A stretch of DNA of 9,384 nt from Alphaproteobacteria bacterium. GTDB taxonomy: Bacteria; Pseudomonadota; Alphaproteobacteria; Puniceispirillales; Puniceispirillaceae. The notes below the pieces were generated by a model, which ran no database searches, had not been told where the DNA came from, and saw nothing but the letters and a program-made list of their open reading frames with translations. Positions 1 to 6,719 of this stretch are shown here, in pieces. The position numbers and the translations under genes are program-made. The stretch spans positions 1-9,384 of the forward strand of contig WTHV01000221.1 in NCBI GenBank assembly GCA_011525265.1. The letters run 5' to 3'. Positions within the stretch are counted from its first letter, which is position 1. The number at the start of each line of letters is the position of its first letter.

Positions 1-21
1 TCAGATGTGTATAAGAGACAG
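1..21. other. Residual Nextera/Tn5 sequencing adapter (not genomic)
   Basis: Bases 3-21 are identical to the 19-bp Tn5 mosaic end used in Nextera libraries (AGATGTGTATAAGAGACAG). The two bases before it, TC, match the read-1 form of the adapter. Genomic sequence therefore begins at about position 22. The adapter adds a TAA at 12-14 in the comEC frame, which makes the truncated gene look as if it started inside the window. Biological Tn5 insertion is unlikely, because the motif is at the very first base and nothing of a transposon follows. Confidence 0.96.
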
Positions 22-23
22 CT

Positions 24-1388
24 TCAACACAGACAGCACGGCCAGTCATAGCAGAATTGCGCGATTGGGTGAGCGGACAGATTTCAGCCCATCTCAGCCC
101 TGCTAGTGCAAACCTTGCCAAAGCCCTATTAATTGGGGAGCGTGATTTTTCCAATGAGGCATTTTTCACGCCTTTTCGCAAAGCAGGGCTTGCCCATCTA
201 TTGGCGATTTCTGGTTTGCATATGGGGTTATTTTGTTTCGGCGTCTATGGCGTGTGCCGCTTATTCTTGGCATTGCCTGTGCGCCTATCTGCCATTGTGG
301 CACCGCATAAAATCGCTGTATGTTTTGCGATAGGCTCAGGCTTATTCTACCTTGCCCTAACAGGCTACCCGATTAGTGCTATTCGGGCGTATTTAATGGT
401 CAGCATTGTCTTGCTTGCCCTGTTGATTGGCAGGCGAATGGTAACGGTACGCAGTATGGCCCTTGTCTTTTGTTTGTTTTTACTACTGTATCCCACAGCC
501 TTATATATACCGGCCTTTCAATTATCTTTTGCCGCAACCTTTGGGATTGTTTTGTTTCATGACAGGCAAAAGACCGAAAATAAGTGGCGGCAGAATAAAT
601 GGTTAAGACGAGTTTATTATTTAGCGGCCACATCAGCTATCGCCATATTATCAACCTTCTTCATAACCGCGTTTCATTTTGGCGTGATCTCAGCATGGGG
701 TGTGGTATCAAATATTATCGCAATACCCTATACAGGGGTTGTGATTATGCCAGTTGCTATTGCCTATCTCATCTCGCTTAGTTTCGGCTTTGGTCTATGG
801 ATCGCACCTCTTCTTGATGTGATGTTATCCTTCTTGATTCACTTTGCGCAGATGATGGCATCTTTGCCGCAGTCTGAGATACGACTGCCAACACCGCCGC
901 CGCTTTACTTGCCTCTTTTTGCGATATTGGGGGCAGGCCTTTTCTATGGTGGCGGAAAAAGCCGGTTGATTATTCTTAGCGCTAGCATCATGGCCATCAT
1001 CTTATGGTTAGGGCAGGGCAGGCCCTTTGGCGTTGTAACAGGGCAAGATGATTACCGCAGAATAGCGCTATATGATGACGGCATCTTGTATCATAATCAC
1101 AGGCTGACAAAATTCTGGGCGCAATCCTATGGCAAATTATTTGGCAATAGTGAAAAAACGGTGAGGGTAAAATGTCGCCCCTTTTGCACGATTGCGCTTC
1201 GCAAGGAGCCGCATCTTATCCACATCACATCGCAGCGAAATAGCCCGTGTTCAACCAGAGATCAACAAGTGACAATAACGCTTAACCGTATCTGCCATAG
1301 AGAAGCATTTAATTATGGTGATAAGGAAGATATTTCATTGTTATTATTTTATAACAATGAGTTAGGCGTTTATTTTAAACAAAAATAA
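24..1388 (+). CDS. comEC: ComEC/Rec2 family DNA-uptake channel protein, 5' end missing
   Basis: Inner-membrane protein of the ComEC/Rec2 family, which forms the channel for single-stranded DNA entry during natural transformation. The frame stays open from the adapter junction to a TAA at 1386-1388, so the true start and the N-terminal part lie outside the window. The TTG at 57 is only the first start-like codon after the adapter stop and I do not accept it as the start. Counting from 57, the family signature HLLAISGLHMGL is at residues 47-58, followed by GYPISAIRAYLM (103-114), FQLSFAAT (154-161) and many hydrophobic segments up to about residue 315. The soluble tail of about 120 residues has no HxHxDH metal site, so the metallo-beta-lactamase-like domain of some ComEC proteins is absent. 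The gene converges on lexA. Having it does not show that the organism is competent. Confidence 0.9.
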   Translation, partial: STQTARPVIAELRDWVSGQISAHLSPASANLAKALLIGERDFSNEAFFTPFRKAGLAHLLAISGLHMGLFCFGVYGVCRLFLALPVRLSAIVAPHKIAVCFAIGSGLFYLALTGYPISAIRAYLMVSIVLLALLIGRRMVTVRSMALVFCLFLLLYPTALYIPAFQLSFAATFGIVLFHDRQKTENKWRQNKWLRRVYYLAATSAIAILSTFFITAFHFGVISAWGVVSNIIAIPYTGVVIMPVAIAYLISLSFGFGLWIAPLLDVMLSFLIHFAQMMASLPQSEIRLPTPPPLYLPLFAILGAGLFYGGGKSRLIILSASIMAIILWLGQGRPFGVVTGQDDYRRIALYDDGILYHNHRLTKFWAQSYGKLFGNSEKTVRVKCRPFCTIALRKEPHLIHITSQRNSPCSTRDQQVTITLNRICHREAFNYGDKEDISLLLFYNNELGVYFKQK

Positions 1389-1406
1389 TAAGATTTTATC
1401 GAGCAG

Positions 1407-1441
1407 AATGGCACAGGATGTGTCAGTTAAACTGTGCCATT
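1407..1441. terminator. Inverted repeat between comEC and lexA, probable bidirectional terminator
   Basis: Perfect 10-bp arms, AATGGCACAG (1407-1416) and CTGTGCCATT (1432-1441), surround a 15-nt loop. The hairpin fills the short gap between the convergent stop codons of comEC (1388) and lexA (1447). Neither strand has a long T-run directly after the stem, so it is weaker than a classical intrinsic terminator. It could also act as a 3'-end stabiliser for either message. Confidence 0.6.
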
Positions 1442-1446
1442 TGCGC

Positions 1447-2109
1447 TTAGTTATAATTGCGGATTAGGCCTGCCAATTTGCCCTGAATACGGACAGCGTT
1501 TGAACTGAAATAACGTGTTTGATAATGGCGATTTGCTGGCTCTAGCCCAATACGGCCATCTTCTTTGCGCAAGGTTTTTAACGTTGCCTCATGCTCATCA
1601 ATCAAAGCAACCACGATATCCCCATGATTGGCGATATCTGTTTTCTTGATAACCACTGTATCACCATCATGAATGCCTGCTTCGACCATTGAATCGCCGA
1701 CAATTTCAAGTGCGAAATGCTCGCCTGTTCCAATCATACTTGCGGGCACATCGAGGAAGCGGGAATTATCCGACAGCGCCTCAATTGGTGTTCCGGCCGC
1801 AATCTGGCCAAGTAAGGGCAAAGCAAGGCTTGTTGATTGGCCAAATTGACCGTGAATAACATTATCAACAGGCGCGGCTTGTGCCTCAGATGCGCTTGGG
1901 GTGGTATCGATTATCTCAATCGCTCTTGCACGGTTGGCAAGGCGGCGGATATGACCGCGTTCTTCGAGCGCTGATACAAGGCGATGAATGCCTGATTTTG
2001 ATTTCAACCCAATCGCATCCTTCATTTCGTCAAATGAGGGTGCATGGTCAAATTCAGCCTGATAGCTTGTTAAGAAATTCAGTAATTCGCGCTGTTTCGC
2101 CGTTAACAT
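1447..2109 (-). CDS. lexA: LexA SOS-response repressor
   Basis: Transcriptional repressor of the SOS regulon that cleaves itself when stimulated by RecA filaments. The product is 220 residues. An N-terminal winged-helix DNA-binding domain (about 1-65) contains FDEMKDAIGLKSKSGIHRLV and is followed by a linker of about 30 residues. The S24 peptidase domain has the Ala-Gly cleavage site in QIAAGTP (A105-G106), catalytic Ser140 in GDSM and catalytic Lys178 in ATLKTL, so it should be active. The ATG at 2109 is chosen because MLTAKQREL matches the usual alphaproteobacterial start and GGGAGG lies 6 nt upstream. A GTG at 2136 in the same frame falls inside the operator and is unlikely. The operator at 2130-2144 implies negative autoregulation. 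The gene follows moeA by 78 bp on the same strand and has its own promoter. Confidence 0.97.
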   Translation of the reverse strand: MLTAKQRELLNFLTSYQAEFDHAPSFDEMKDAIGLKSKSGIHRLVSALEERGHIRRLANRARAIEIIDTTPSASEAQAAPVDNVIHGQFGQSTSLALPLLGQIAAGTPIEALSDNSRFLDVPASMIGTGEHFALEIVGDSMVEAGIHDGDTVVIKKTDIANHGDIVVALIDEHEATLKTLRKEDGRIGLEPANRHYQTRYFSSNAVRIQGKLAGLIRNYN

Positions 2110-2129
2110 AAGTGCCTCCCATCTCAGGT

Positions 2130-2144
2130 GTTCCACTTATGTTC
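2130..2144 (-). promoter_or_regulatory. SOS box (LexA operator) of lexA
   Basis: The plus strand reads GTTC-CACTTAT-GTTC, an exact match to the alphaproteobacterial LexA operator GTTC-N7-GTTC. It begins 21 bp upstream of the lexA start codon and overlaps the predicted -10 element, so bound LexA would block its own transcription. This is known for the family and inferred here from the motif and its position. Confidence 0.9.
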
Positions 2145-2169
2145 TATCTCATCAATGAGAACAAAGCAA
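2141..2169 (-). promoter_or_regulatory. Predicted lexA promoter
   Basis: On the minus strand a -35-like TTGCTT (2164-2169) and a -10-like TAGAAC (2141-2146) are 17 bp apart. The -10 shares four bases with the SOS box half-site at 2141-2144. The spacer holds the perfect inverted repeat TCTCAT-CA-ATGAGA (2147-2160). The hexamers are imperfect matches, so the call rests mainly on spacing and on overlap with the operator. Confidence 0.5.
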
Positions 2170-2187
2170 GAAAATTAATCAAAGATG

Positions 2188-3399
2188 TTAAAACCCGTCT
2201 GGCAATAAGGCCATTTGCACCTTGTCACCTGCTGCAATAGCCGGATCATGCGGTGGTCTGATAAGTAGCGCATTGGCTTGTGATAGCCTATGCATTTGGC
2301 TTGAGTCCTGACTGTCAAAAGGGGTAACCTGCCAGCCATTCGGTGTTTGTTCTGCAATGCTGCGCAAATAATCACGCCGCTTGTCATTTTCGTTCAAATC
2401 AACAGTACATAGAGCTGTTTGTTCTTGGACATCAAGATCCGTGCGTCCCATCATATGACCAATAAGCGGGCGCAAGAATACAAAGCAACAGACGGCTACA
2501 GAGACTGGATTGCCGGGCAAACCCAATAAGGGCGTCTTGCCAACATGACCAAAAATAAGTGGCTTCCCGGGGCGCATGGCGATTTTCCAGAAATCAAGCG
2601 CCATCTCTTGGCTTTGTTCTATGTCATGAACAATATAGTCATATTTGCCAACAGAGGCACCGCCTGTTGTGACGATAAGGTCATAGTGCGCGGGCTCTTT
2701 AAGGGCTTCTGTTAAAGCGCCTGGCGTATCTGACAGAATGCCCAAATCTGTTACCTCTGCCCCTGCTTGACGCAAAGCTGAGGCAAGGAAAACAGCATTA
2801 GAATTGATTAATTGTCCATAACGCGGAATGCCGCCTGCCGCCACCAATTCATCACCTGATGAAAGGATTGCAATATGGGGTTTTTTCTTAGCTTGAATGC
2901 GGTTTTGCAACCCTAGCGCACAAAGTGCCATGGCGCGCGCGGTGAGGGTCTCACCTTTTTTGACAAGCACATCATCTCTGGCAAAATCGCCGCCGCGTGG
3001 TCTGATATAGCGACCAGCTTCTAAAGGGGTGGGAGGGGTGATGGTCTCATTATCTTCAGAGACTTCCTCTTGCAAAATAATCGCATCACACCCTTGGGGG
3101 GCATAGGCGCCTGTATAGATTCGTATGGCCTCACCCTCACCAAGAGCTGTCTGATAGGGGTGACCCGCGGCAGATTCACCGACAATGCGCAACGCTTTGC
3201 CAGAGGCTGTATCGCACGCACGCACGCCAAACCCATCCATGGCTGAGATATCGCTTAACGGGTGGTGTGTGCCAGCGATGATATCTTCTTCTATTTGGCG
3301 ACCTAGCGCTTGTGATAGGGGGACATATTCTGGCGAAAGTGGGGCAATATTAGCGCATATGTCGGCCAAGGCCTCAGCAACAGGTTTCAGCGGTGCCAT
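2188..3399 (-). CDS. moeA: Molybdopterin molybdenumtransferase MoeA
   Basis: Inserts molybdate into adenylylated molybdopterin in the last general step of molybdenum cofactor synthesis, in the cytoplasm. The product is 403 residues, normal for the family. The N-terminal MoeA domains contain SAMDGFG (52-58) and the RPRGGDF region (about 133-139). The MogA-like domain carries LIVTTGGASVGKYD (about 241-254) and LLGLPGNPVSV (about 291-301), the conserved binding motifs. A C-terminal beta domain follows from about residue 330. The ATG at 3399 is used. A TTG at 3408 in the same frame would add three residues, but its AGAGG would lie only 2 nt away, while from the ATG it is about 11 nt away. The gene is 20 bp behind moaC and is likely co-transcribed with it. 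No moaA, moaD, moaE or mogA is in the window. Confidence 0.96.
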   Translation of the reverse strand: MAPLKPVAEALADICANIAPLSPEYVPLSQALGRQIEEDIIAGTHHPLSDISAMDGFGVRACDTASGKALRIVGESAAGHPYQTALGEGEAIRIYTGAYAPQGCDAIILQEEVSEDNETITPPTPLEAGRYIRPRGGDFARDDVLVKKGETLTARAMALCALGLQNRIQAKKKPHIAILSSGDELVAAGGIPRYGQLINSNAVFLASALRQAGAEVTDLGILSDTPGALTEALKEPAHYDLIVTTGGASVGKYDYIVHDIEQSQEMALDFWKIAMRPGKPLIFGHVGKTPLLGLPGNPVSVAVCCFVFLRPLIGHMMGRTDLDVQEQTALCTVDLNENDKRRDYLRSIAEQTPNGWQVTPFDSQDSSQMHRLSQANALLIRPPHDPAIAAGDKVQMALLPDGF

Positions 3400-3419
3400 T
3401 TCAGTCAAAGCCTCTACTG

Positions 3420-3908
3420 TTAAGATGGGTCATGTTGTGGGGCGTTAAATGTGCCTGATTTGCCACCTGATTTATAAAGCAGTTTAATGTTCTCAATGGT
3501 GATGGCTTTATCAACAGCTTTGCACATATCATAGATGGTTAAAGCCGCCACAGATACAGCTGTCATGGCTTCCATCTCTACCCCAGTTTTGCCAGTAATT
3601 TGGCATTCTGCCTCAATTTTGATGCCTGTATCTGTCAAGGCGAGGCGCAGTGCGACATGATCAAGGCCAAGAGGGTGACATAAGGGAATAAGAGAGGCTG
3701 TTTGCTTTGCGCCCATAATGCCAGCTAATTCAGCAATCGCTAAGACATCCCCTTTTTGTAATTTTTGCGCTTGCACAATTTCAACTGTCTCAGCGTTAAG
3801 ACGCACAAAGCCAGAGGCAATGGCAACCCTTACTGTATCAGCCTTTGCGCCGACATCCACCATATGGGCTCTGCCATCACTATCGAAATGTGATAATTTC
3901 TCCGTCAT
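3420..3908 (-). CDS. moaC: Cyclic pyranopterin monophosphate synthase MoaC
   Basis: Converts 3',8-cyclo-7,8-dihydro-GTP, the MoaA product, to cyclic pyranopterin monophosphate in the first stage of molybdenum cofactor synthesis. The product is 162 residues, the usual size. Conserved features visible are the start LSHFDSDGRAHMVDV (5-19), LIPLCHPL (73-80), TGVEMEAMTAVSVAALTIYD (108-127) and DMCKAVDK (127-134). D127 and K130 correspond to the catalytic Asp and Lys known in E. coli MoaC. The ATG at 3908 has AAGGAG at 3919-3924, 10 nt upstream, and matches the family N-terminus. An in-frame TTG at 3935 would overlap trpC and is not favoured. The gene starts 16 bp after the trpC stop. Confidence 0.97.
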   Translation of the reverse strand: MTEKLSHFDSDGRAHMVDVGAKADTVRVAIASGFVRLNAETVEIVQAQKLQKGDVLAIAELAGIMGAKQTASLIPLCHPLGLDHVALRLALTDTGIKIEAECQITGKTGVEMEAMTAVSVAALTIYDMCKAVDKAITIENIKLLYKSGGKSGTFNAPQHDPS

Positions 3909-3924
3909 AGCGATAGGGCTCCTT

Positions 3925-4725
3925 TTAGGCAGCAACAGGGTTTTTCAAGATAGTCTTGGTGGCAGCTTCAACATCATCTTGGCGCATTAATGACTCACCA
4001 ATAAGGAAACAACGGGCATTATGCGCCGCCATATAAGCCAAATCTTCTGCCTTAAACAGACCAGATTCTGCCACAGCAATGCGATCTTTTGGCAAGCGCG
4101 GCAACATCGCGGCGCCCACCTCTAGCGAGATTTCCATGGTTTTAAGGTTGCGGTTATTAATCCCCATCAGCGGCGATGATAGGGCACAAGCGCGATCAAG
4201 CTCTGATTCATCATGTACCTCAATCAGCACATCCATCCCCCATTCATGGGCAACAGCCTCTAATTCCAAGGCTTGCGCATCAGATAAAGAGGCCATAATC
4301 AGCAAGATACAATCAGCACCAAGTGCACGTGCTTCGATAATTTGCAACGGGTCAATCATGAAATCTTTACGCAAAACAGGCAGTGATACCGCCGCGCGTG
4401 CATTGACAAGGTAATCATTATGACCTTGGAAATAATTTTGATCAGTCAGGATAGATAAGCAGGTCGCACCGCCAGCCTCATAAGCTTGTGCTAATGATAC
4501 AGGTTCAAAATCAGGTCTGATAAGCCCTTTTGAAGGGCTAGCTTTTTTTAATTCAGCAATAAGACCATAGCCATTTTCAGACGCTGTTTTAAGGGCGTTT
4601 GTAAAGCCTCTTGGGGCAGAGGCGTCCTTGGCCAATGCCTCAAGCTCTGATTGGCTGATGCGTGCACGCAAAGCGGCAATTTCTGTCTTTTTATGGGCGT
4701 TGATCTTGGCTAATACGTCACTCAT
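3925..4725 (-). CDS. trpC: Indole-3-glycerol phosphate synthase TrpC
   Basis: Closes the ring of carboxyphenylamino-deoxyribulose phosphate to give indole-3-glycerol phosphate, with loss of CO2 and water, in tryptophan synthesis. The 266-residue protein is one TIM barrel, not fused to TrpF. Catalytic motifs are in order: IAELKKASPSKG (56-67, E58 and K60), VLRKDF (117-122, K120), LIEVHD (167-172, E169), GINNRNL (188-194, N190) and AVAESGL (217-223, E220 and S221), so all expected active-site residues are present. The ATG at 4725 is 5 bp after the trpD TAG. Its Shine-Dalgarno is weak, which suggests translation coupled to trpD. moaC follows 16 bp downstream. Confidence 0.97.
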   Translation of the reverse strand: MSDVLAKINAHKKTEIAALRARISQSELEALAKDASAPRGFTNALKTASENGYGLIAELKKASPSKGLIRPDFEPVSLAQAYEAGGATCLSILTDQNYFQGHNDYLVNARAAVSLPVLRKDFMIDPLQIIEARALGADCILLIMASLSDAQALELEAVAHEWGMDVLIEVHDESELDRACALSSPLMGINNRNLKTMEISLEVGAAMLPRLPKDRIAVAESGLFKAEDLAYMAAHNARCFLIGESLMRQDDVEAATKTILKNPVAA

Positions 4726-4730
4726 CTCAT

Positions 4731-5759
4731 CTATGCCTTATTTGTCAGAGCCACAAGACCATCAAGCGCCCGCAATGCTGCACCACTTTCAAGCGCTGTT
4801 TTGGCCCGCATCAACGCGGTTTTGAAATCATCTTCATATCCCGTACCAACCAGTGAGGCCGCGGCATTCATCAGCACAATATCACGATAAGCAGGGCTTG
4901 CTGCCTCATCATTTTGCAACAACGCACGCAATGCCTTGGCATTTTCCGCGCCTGTTCCGCCTTTCAGCGCATCCAGAGAAGCAATTTCAATGCCATAATC
5001 AGCTGGCGAGATTTCAAATTCTGTTATCGTCCCATCTCGCAATGCGGCGATGCTTGTTGTTGTGGTTGTTGTGACTTCATCAAGGCCATCACCACCATGA
5101 ACCACCCAGGCATTTGTTGTGCCAAGGGCTTTGAGAGCTTCGGCAAAAGGACGGCACCATGCTTTGTCATAAACGCCAACCATAATACGGCCAACCAATG
5201 CAGGGTTGGATAAGGGGCCTAGTAAATTAAAAATTGTCCGTGTCCCTAATTCTGCGCGAATAGGGCCTACATGGCGCATGGCTGAATGATGATTTGGTGC
5301 CATCAAGAAACAAACGCCAACCTCTCTCAAAGCTGTCTCTAGCACATCAAAAGAAGCATCAAGATTAAGGCCAAGGGCTGTCAGCACATCCGCCGCACCG
5401 CTTTTGGATGAGACAGCACGATTGCCATGTTTTGCCACTGGCACACCGCATCCTGCCACGACAAAGGCTGTGGCGGTCGAGATATTGTAAGTGCCAATCC
5501 CATCACCGCCTGTGCCAACAATATCAATCGCATCCTCTGGGGCTGTAATTTTAGCTGACATCTCGCGCAAGACTGAGGCGCCTGCTGTGATATCAGAGGG
5601 TGTTTCCCCCCGCATTTTCAAGCCGATTAGAAAGCCAGATATAAGGGCAGGGGATACATCACCTGACATGATAGCCCCAAAGGCGGCTTTCATCTCATCT
5701 GGGCTATAGGTGGTATTTGTGGTGATTTTCCCAATAAGGGGACGAACGATATCAGACAT
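4731..5759 (-). CDS. trpD: Anthranilate phosphoribosyltransferase TrpD
   Basis: Transfers the phosphoribosyl group of PRPP to anthranilate, the second step of the tryptophan branch. The product is 342 residues. The PRPP-binding loop GTGGDGIGTYN is at 82-92, KHGNRAVSSKSGAADVL at 110-126, LLGPLSNPA at 179-187, and the metal-binding Asp-Glu pair in GLDEV at 227-228. The ATG at 5759 begins MSDIVRPLIGKI and overlaps the trpG stop by 8 bp, so translational coupling is likely, and the Shine-Dalgarno is poor. An in-frame TTG at 5807 would overlap trpG by over 50 bp and is not favoured. A run of six threonines (230-235), encoded by near-identical ACA/ACC codons, directly follows the metal motif. Confidence 0.97.
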   Translation of the reverse strand: MSDIVRPLIGKITTNTTYSPDEMKAAFGAIMSGDVSPALISGFLIGLKMRGETPSDITAGASVLREMSAKITAPEDAIDIVGTGGDGIGTYNISTATAFVVAGCGVPVAKHGNRAVSSKSGAADVLTALGLNLDASFDVLETALREVGVCFLMAPNHHSAMRHVGPIRAELGTRTIFNLLGPLSNPALVGRIMVGVYDKAWCRPFAEALKALGTTNAWVVHGGDGLDEVTTTTTTSIAALRDGTITEFEISPADYGIEIASLDALKGGTGAENAKALRALLQNDEAASPAYRDIVLMNAAASLVGTGYEDDFKTALMRAKTALESGAALRALDGLVALTNKA

Positions 5760-6408
5760 GGAGTTGCTCTGGAAATTTTTGGTCAAGACGGATAATTTGC
5801 TCTTCAAGCTTGGCTAGCACAGACTCATCAGGGCCGTTTTTACCGCATAATTGCAAAAAGTTTGCAAGAATACGATAGCCACCAACAGAAGCGATGCTCT
5901 CAGGGTGGAATTGCACCCCATGCACATTTAAGTGTTTATGAGACAGTCCCATGACATGACCTTGCGCTGTTTTGGCCGTGATTTCCAAGTCATCTGGAAT
6001 GGCATCAAGGTCAGCTGTCAAAGAGTGATAGCGGGTCACAGGAATATGATTGTCGAGCCCTGCAAAAACATGAGCGCCATCATGTTCAATCAACGATAAT
6101 TTGCCATGAACAGGCGGGTCAAACGCCTTCAAACTGCCGCCAAAGCTTGTGCAAATCGCTTGCATACCAAGGCAAACACCAAAGATTGGGATGGTACCGG
6201 CGGCTTTTTGGATGAGCTCTTCTATCACACCGGCTTGATGAGGGGCGCCTGGGCCTGGTGAGATGATGAAACCCTCTGGTGCCATAGCGATAAATTCATC
6301 TGCACTATGGGCATCATTACGGATGGTCTCCACCTCTACACCAAGGTCAGATAAAAAATGCCACAGATTCCATGTGAAACTGTCATAATTATCTATCAGG
6401 ATGAACAT
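5752..6408 (-). CDS. trpG: Anthranilate synthase glutamine amidotransferase subunit TrpG
   Basis: Class I glutamine amidotransferase that releases ammonia from glutamine for anthranilate synthase. The product is 218 residues. It begins MFILIDNYDSFTWNL and has the oxyanion motif ISPGPGAP (49-56), nucleophile Cys79 in GVCLGMQ, and the His168/Glu170 pair in VQFHPES, so the triad is complete. The ATG at 6408 has GAGG (6417-6420) 8 nt upstream and gives the family N-terminus. An ATG at 6426 would add six residues and has no good ribosome site. The last 30 or so residues form a charged tail beyond the usual end of the domain. The partner gene trpE is not upstream. PabA, the close paralogue for folate synthesis, is the alternative, but the trpD and trpC neighbours favour TrpG, which may serve both pathways. 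Confidence 0.95.
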   Translation of the reverse strand: MFILIDNYDSFTWNLWHFLSDLGVEVETIRNDAHSADEFIAMAPEGFIISPGPGAPHQAGVIEELIQKAAGTIPIFGVCLGMQAICTSFGGSLKAFDPPVHGKLSLIEHDGAHVFAGLDNHIPVTRYHSLTADLDAIPDDLEITAKTAQGHVMGLSHKHLNVHGVQFHPESIASVGGYRILANFLQLCGKNGPDESVLAKLEEQIIRLDQKFPEQLHV

Positions 6409-6433
6409 CGCTTTTGCCTCATTCATGGTGGTC

Positions 6434-6480
6434 GCACAACCTATCGTGCTATTACAGGTAGCACATTATCTCTGGCGTGC
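6434..6480 (-). promoter_or_regulatory. trpG leader with alternating GCAC/GTGC pairing segments
   Basis: Read on the minus strand, four segments follow one another: GCAC (6477-6480), GTGCTA (6459-6464), TAGCAC (6446-6451) and GTGC (6434-6437). Segments 2 and 3 form a perfect 6-bp hairpin with a 7-nt loop. Segments 1-2 and 3-4 can form competing 4-bp pairings, the topology of an attenuator or translational switch. No U-run follows and no Trp-rich leader peptide is present. The short arms could be chance. Confidence 0.3.
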
Positions 6481-6514
6481 CCAAAAATCTAGGAGCCATT
6501 TCAATAAATCACAT

Positions 6515-6544
6515 GGTATATGTTAAGATAATTTATATGGTAAA
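6515..6544 (-). promoter_or_regulatory. Possible trpG promoter
   Basis: On the minus strand TTTACC (6539-6544) and TATACC (6515-6520) are 18 bp apart and each matches four of six consensus bases. It would start transcription roughly 100 nt before trpG and include the GCAC/GTGC leader. The region is so AT-rich that chance matches are expected. Confidence 0.3.
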
Positions 6545-6602
6545 ATAATACCTTATTTTTATCCTATTGAAATTATTATATTTTTTATAAATTATGTGAT
6601 AT

Positions 6603-6638
6603 TTAGCGCTTGATCCCTCGCAAATTATACTGTAGAAA
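6603..6638 (+). promoter_or_regulatory. Probable rplM-rpsI promoter region
   Basis: Two overlapping readings are possible. In one, TTGATC (6610-6615, inside CTTGAT, resembling the alphaproteobacterial -35 CTTGAC) is 17 bp from TAGAAA (6633-6638). In the other, TATACT (6626-6631), the better -10, pairs with a poor -35 at 6603-6608. Either gives a leader of about 75-82 nt before the rplM start. Confidence 0.45.
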
Positions 6639-6649
6639 CACGCGCAACC

Positions 6650-6691
6650 GTCTTATTTGCATGCGTTTTATGGCGTATAGGCAGGTGAGAC
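6650..6691 (+). promoter_or_regulatory. Candidate structured leader of the rplM-rpsI mRNA
   Basis: GTCTTATTTGC (6650-6660) can pair over 11 positions with GCAGGTGAGAC (6681-6691), including three G-U pairs. Inside its loop ATGCG (6661-6665) can pair with CGTAT (6674-6678), extending the stem with a 2-nt bulge. A competing hairpin pairs ACGCGCAA (6640-6647) with TTGC and GCGT (6657-6660, 6663-6666) and uses the same bases, so the two folds exclude each other. The GGAG ribosome site (6708-6711) is 16 nt after the stem. In E. coli, L13 represses its own operon through the rplM leader. Similar control here is inference. Confidence 0.4.
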
Positions 6692-6719
6692 AAAACTGAA
6701 TTATTCTGGAGTTTTCCAA

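Larger units (their letters stand above)
6409..6719. other. AT-rich divergent intergenic region between trpG and rplM
   Basis: This 311-bp stretch holds no gene I can support. The middle (about 6500-6600) is strongly AT-rich with short A/T runs. The trpG side has alternating GCAC/GTGC segments, and the rplM side has promoter-like hexamers and a foldable leader, each listed separately. The minus strand has one 15-codon frame (ATG ending at 6521, TAA beginning at 6453) with no tryptophan codon, so it is not a trp leader peptide. Confidence 0.8.

Noticed and set aside
1..21. A genuine Tn5/IS50 end
   Set aside because: The match is exactly the engineered mosaic end with the read-1 adapter prefix at the first base of the sequence, and no transposase or second end is present.
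4079..4414. Open frame of 111 codons on the plus strand
   Set aside because: It is antisense to the catalytic part of trpC, and its serine-rich, low-complexity translation is typical of a shadow frame.
4914..5213. Open frame of 99 codons on the plus strand
   Set aside because: It is fully antisense to the conserved core of trpD and has no ribosome site or family resemblance.
6453..6521. Possible tryptophan leader peptide upstream of trpG
   Set aside because: The only short frame in a suitable place (15 codons) contains no Trp codon and no clear ribosome site.
6508..6600. ATCACAT and ATGTGAT as a CRP/FNR-like site
   Set aside because: The two half-sites are 79 bp apart in very AT-rich DNA, while a functional site needs them a few bases apart.
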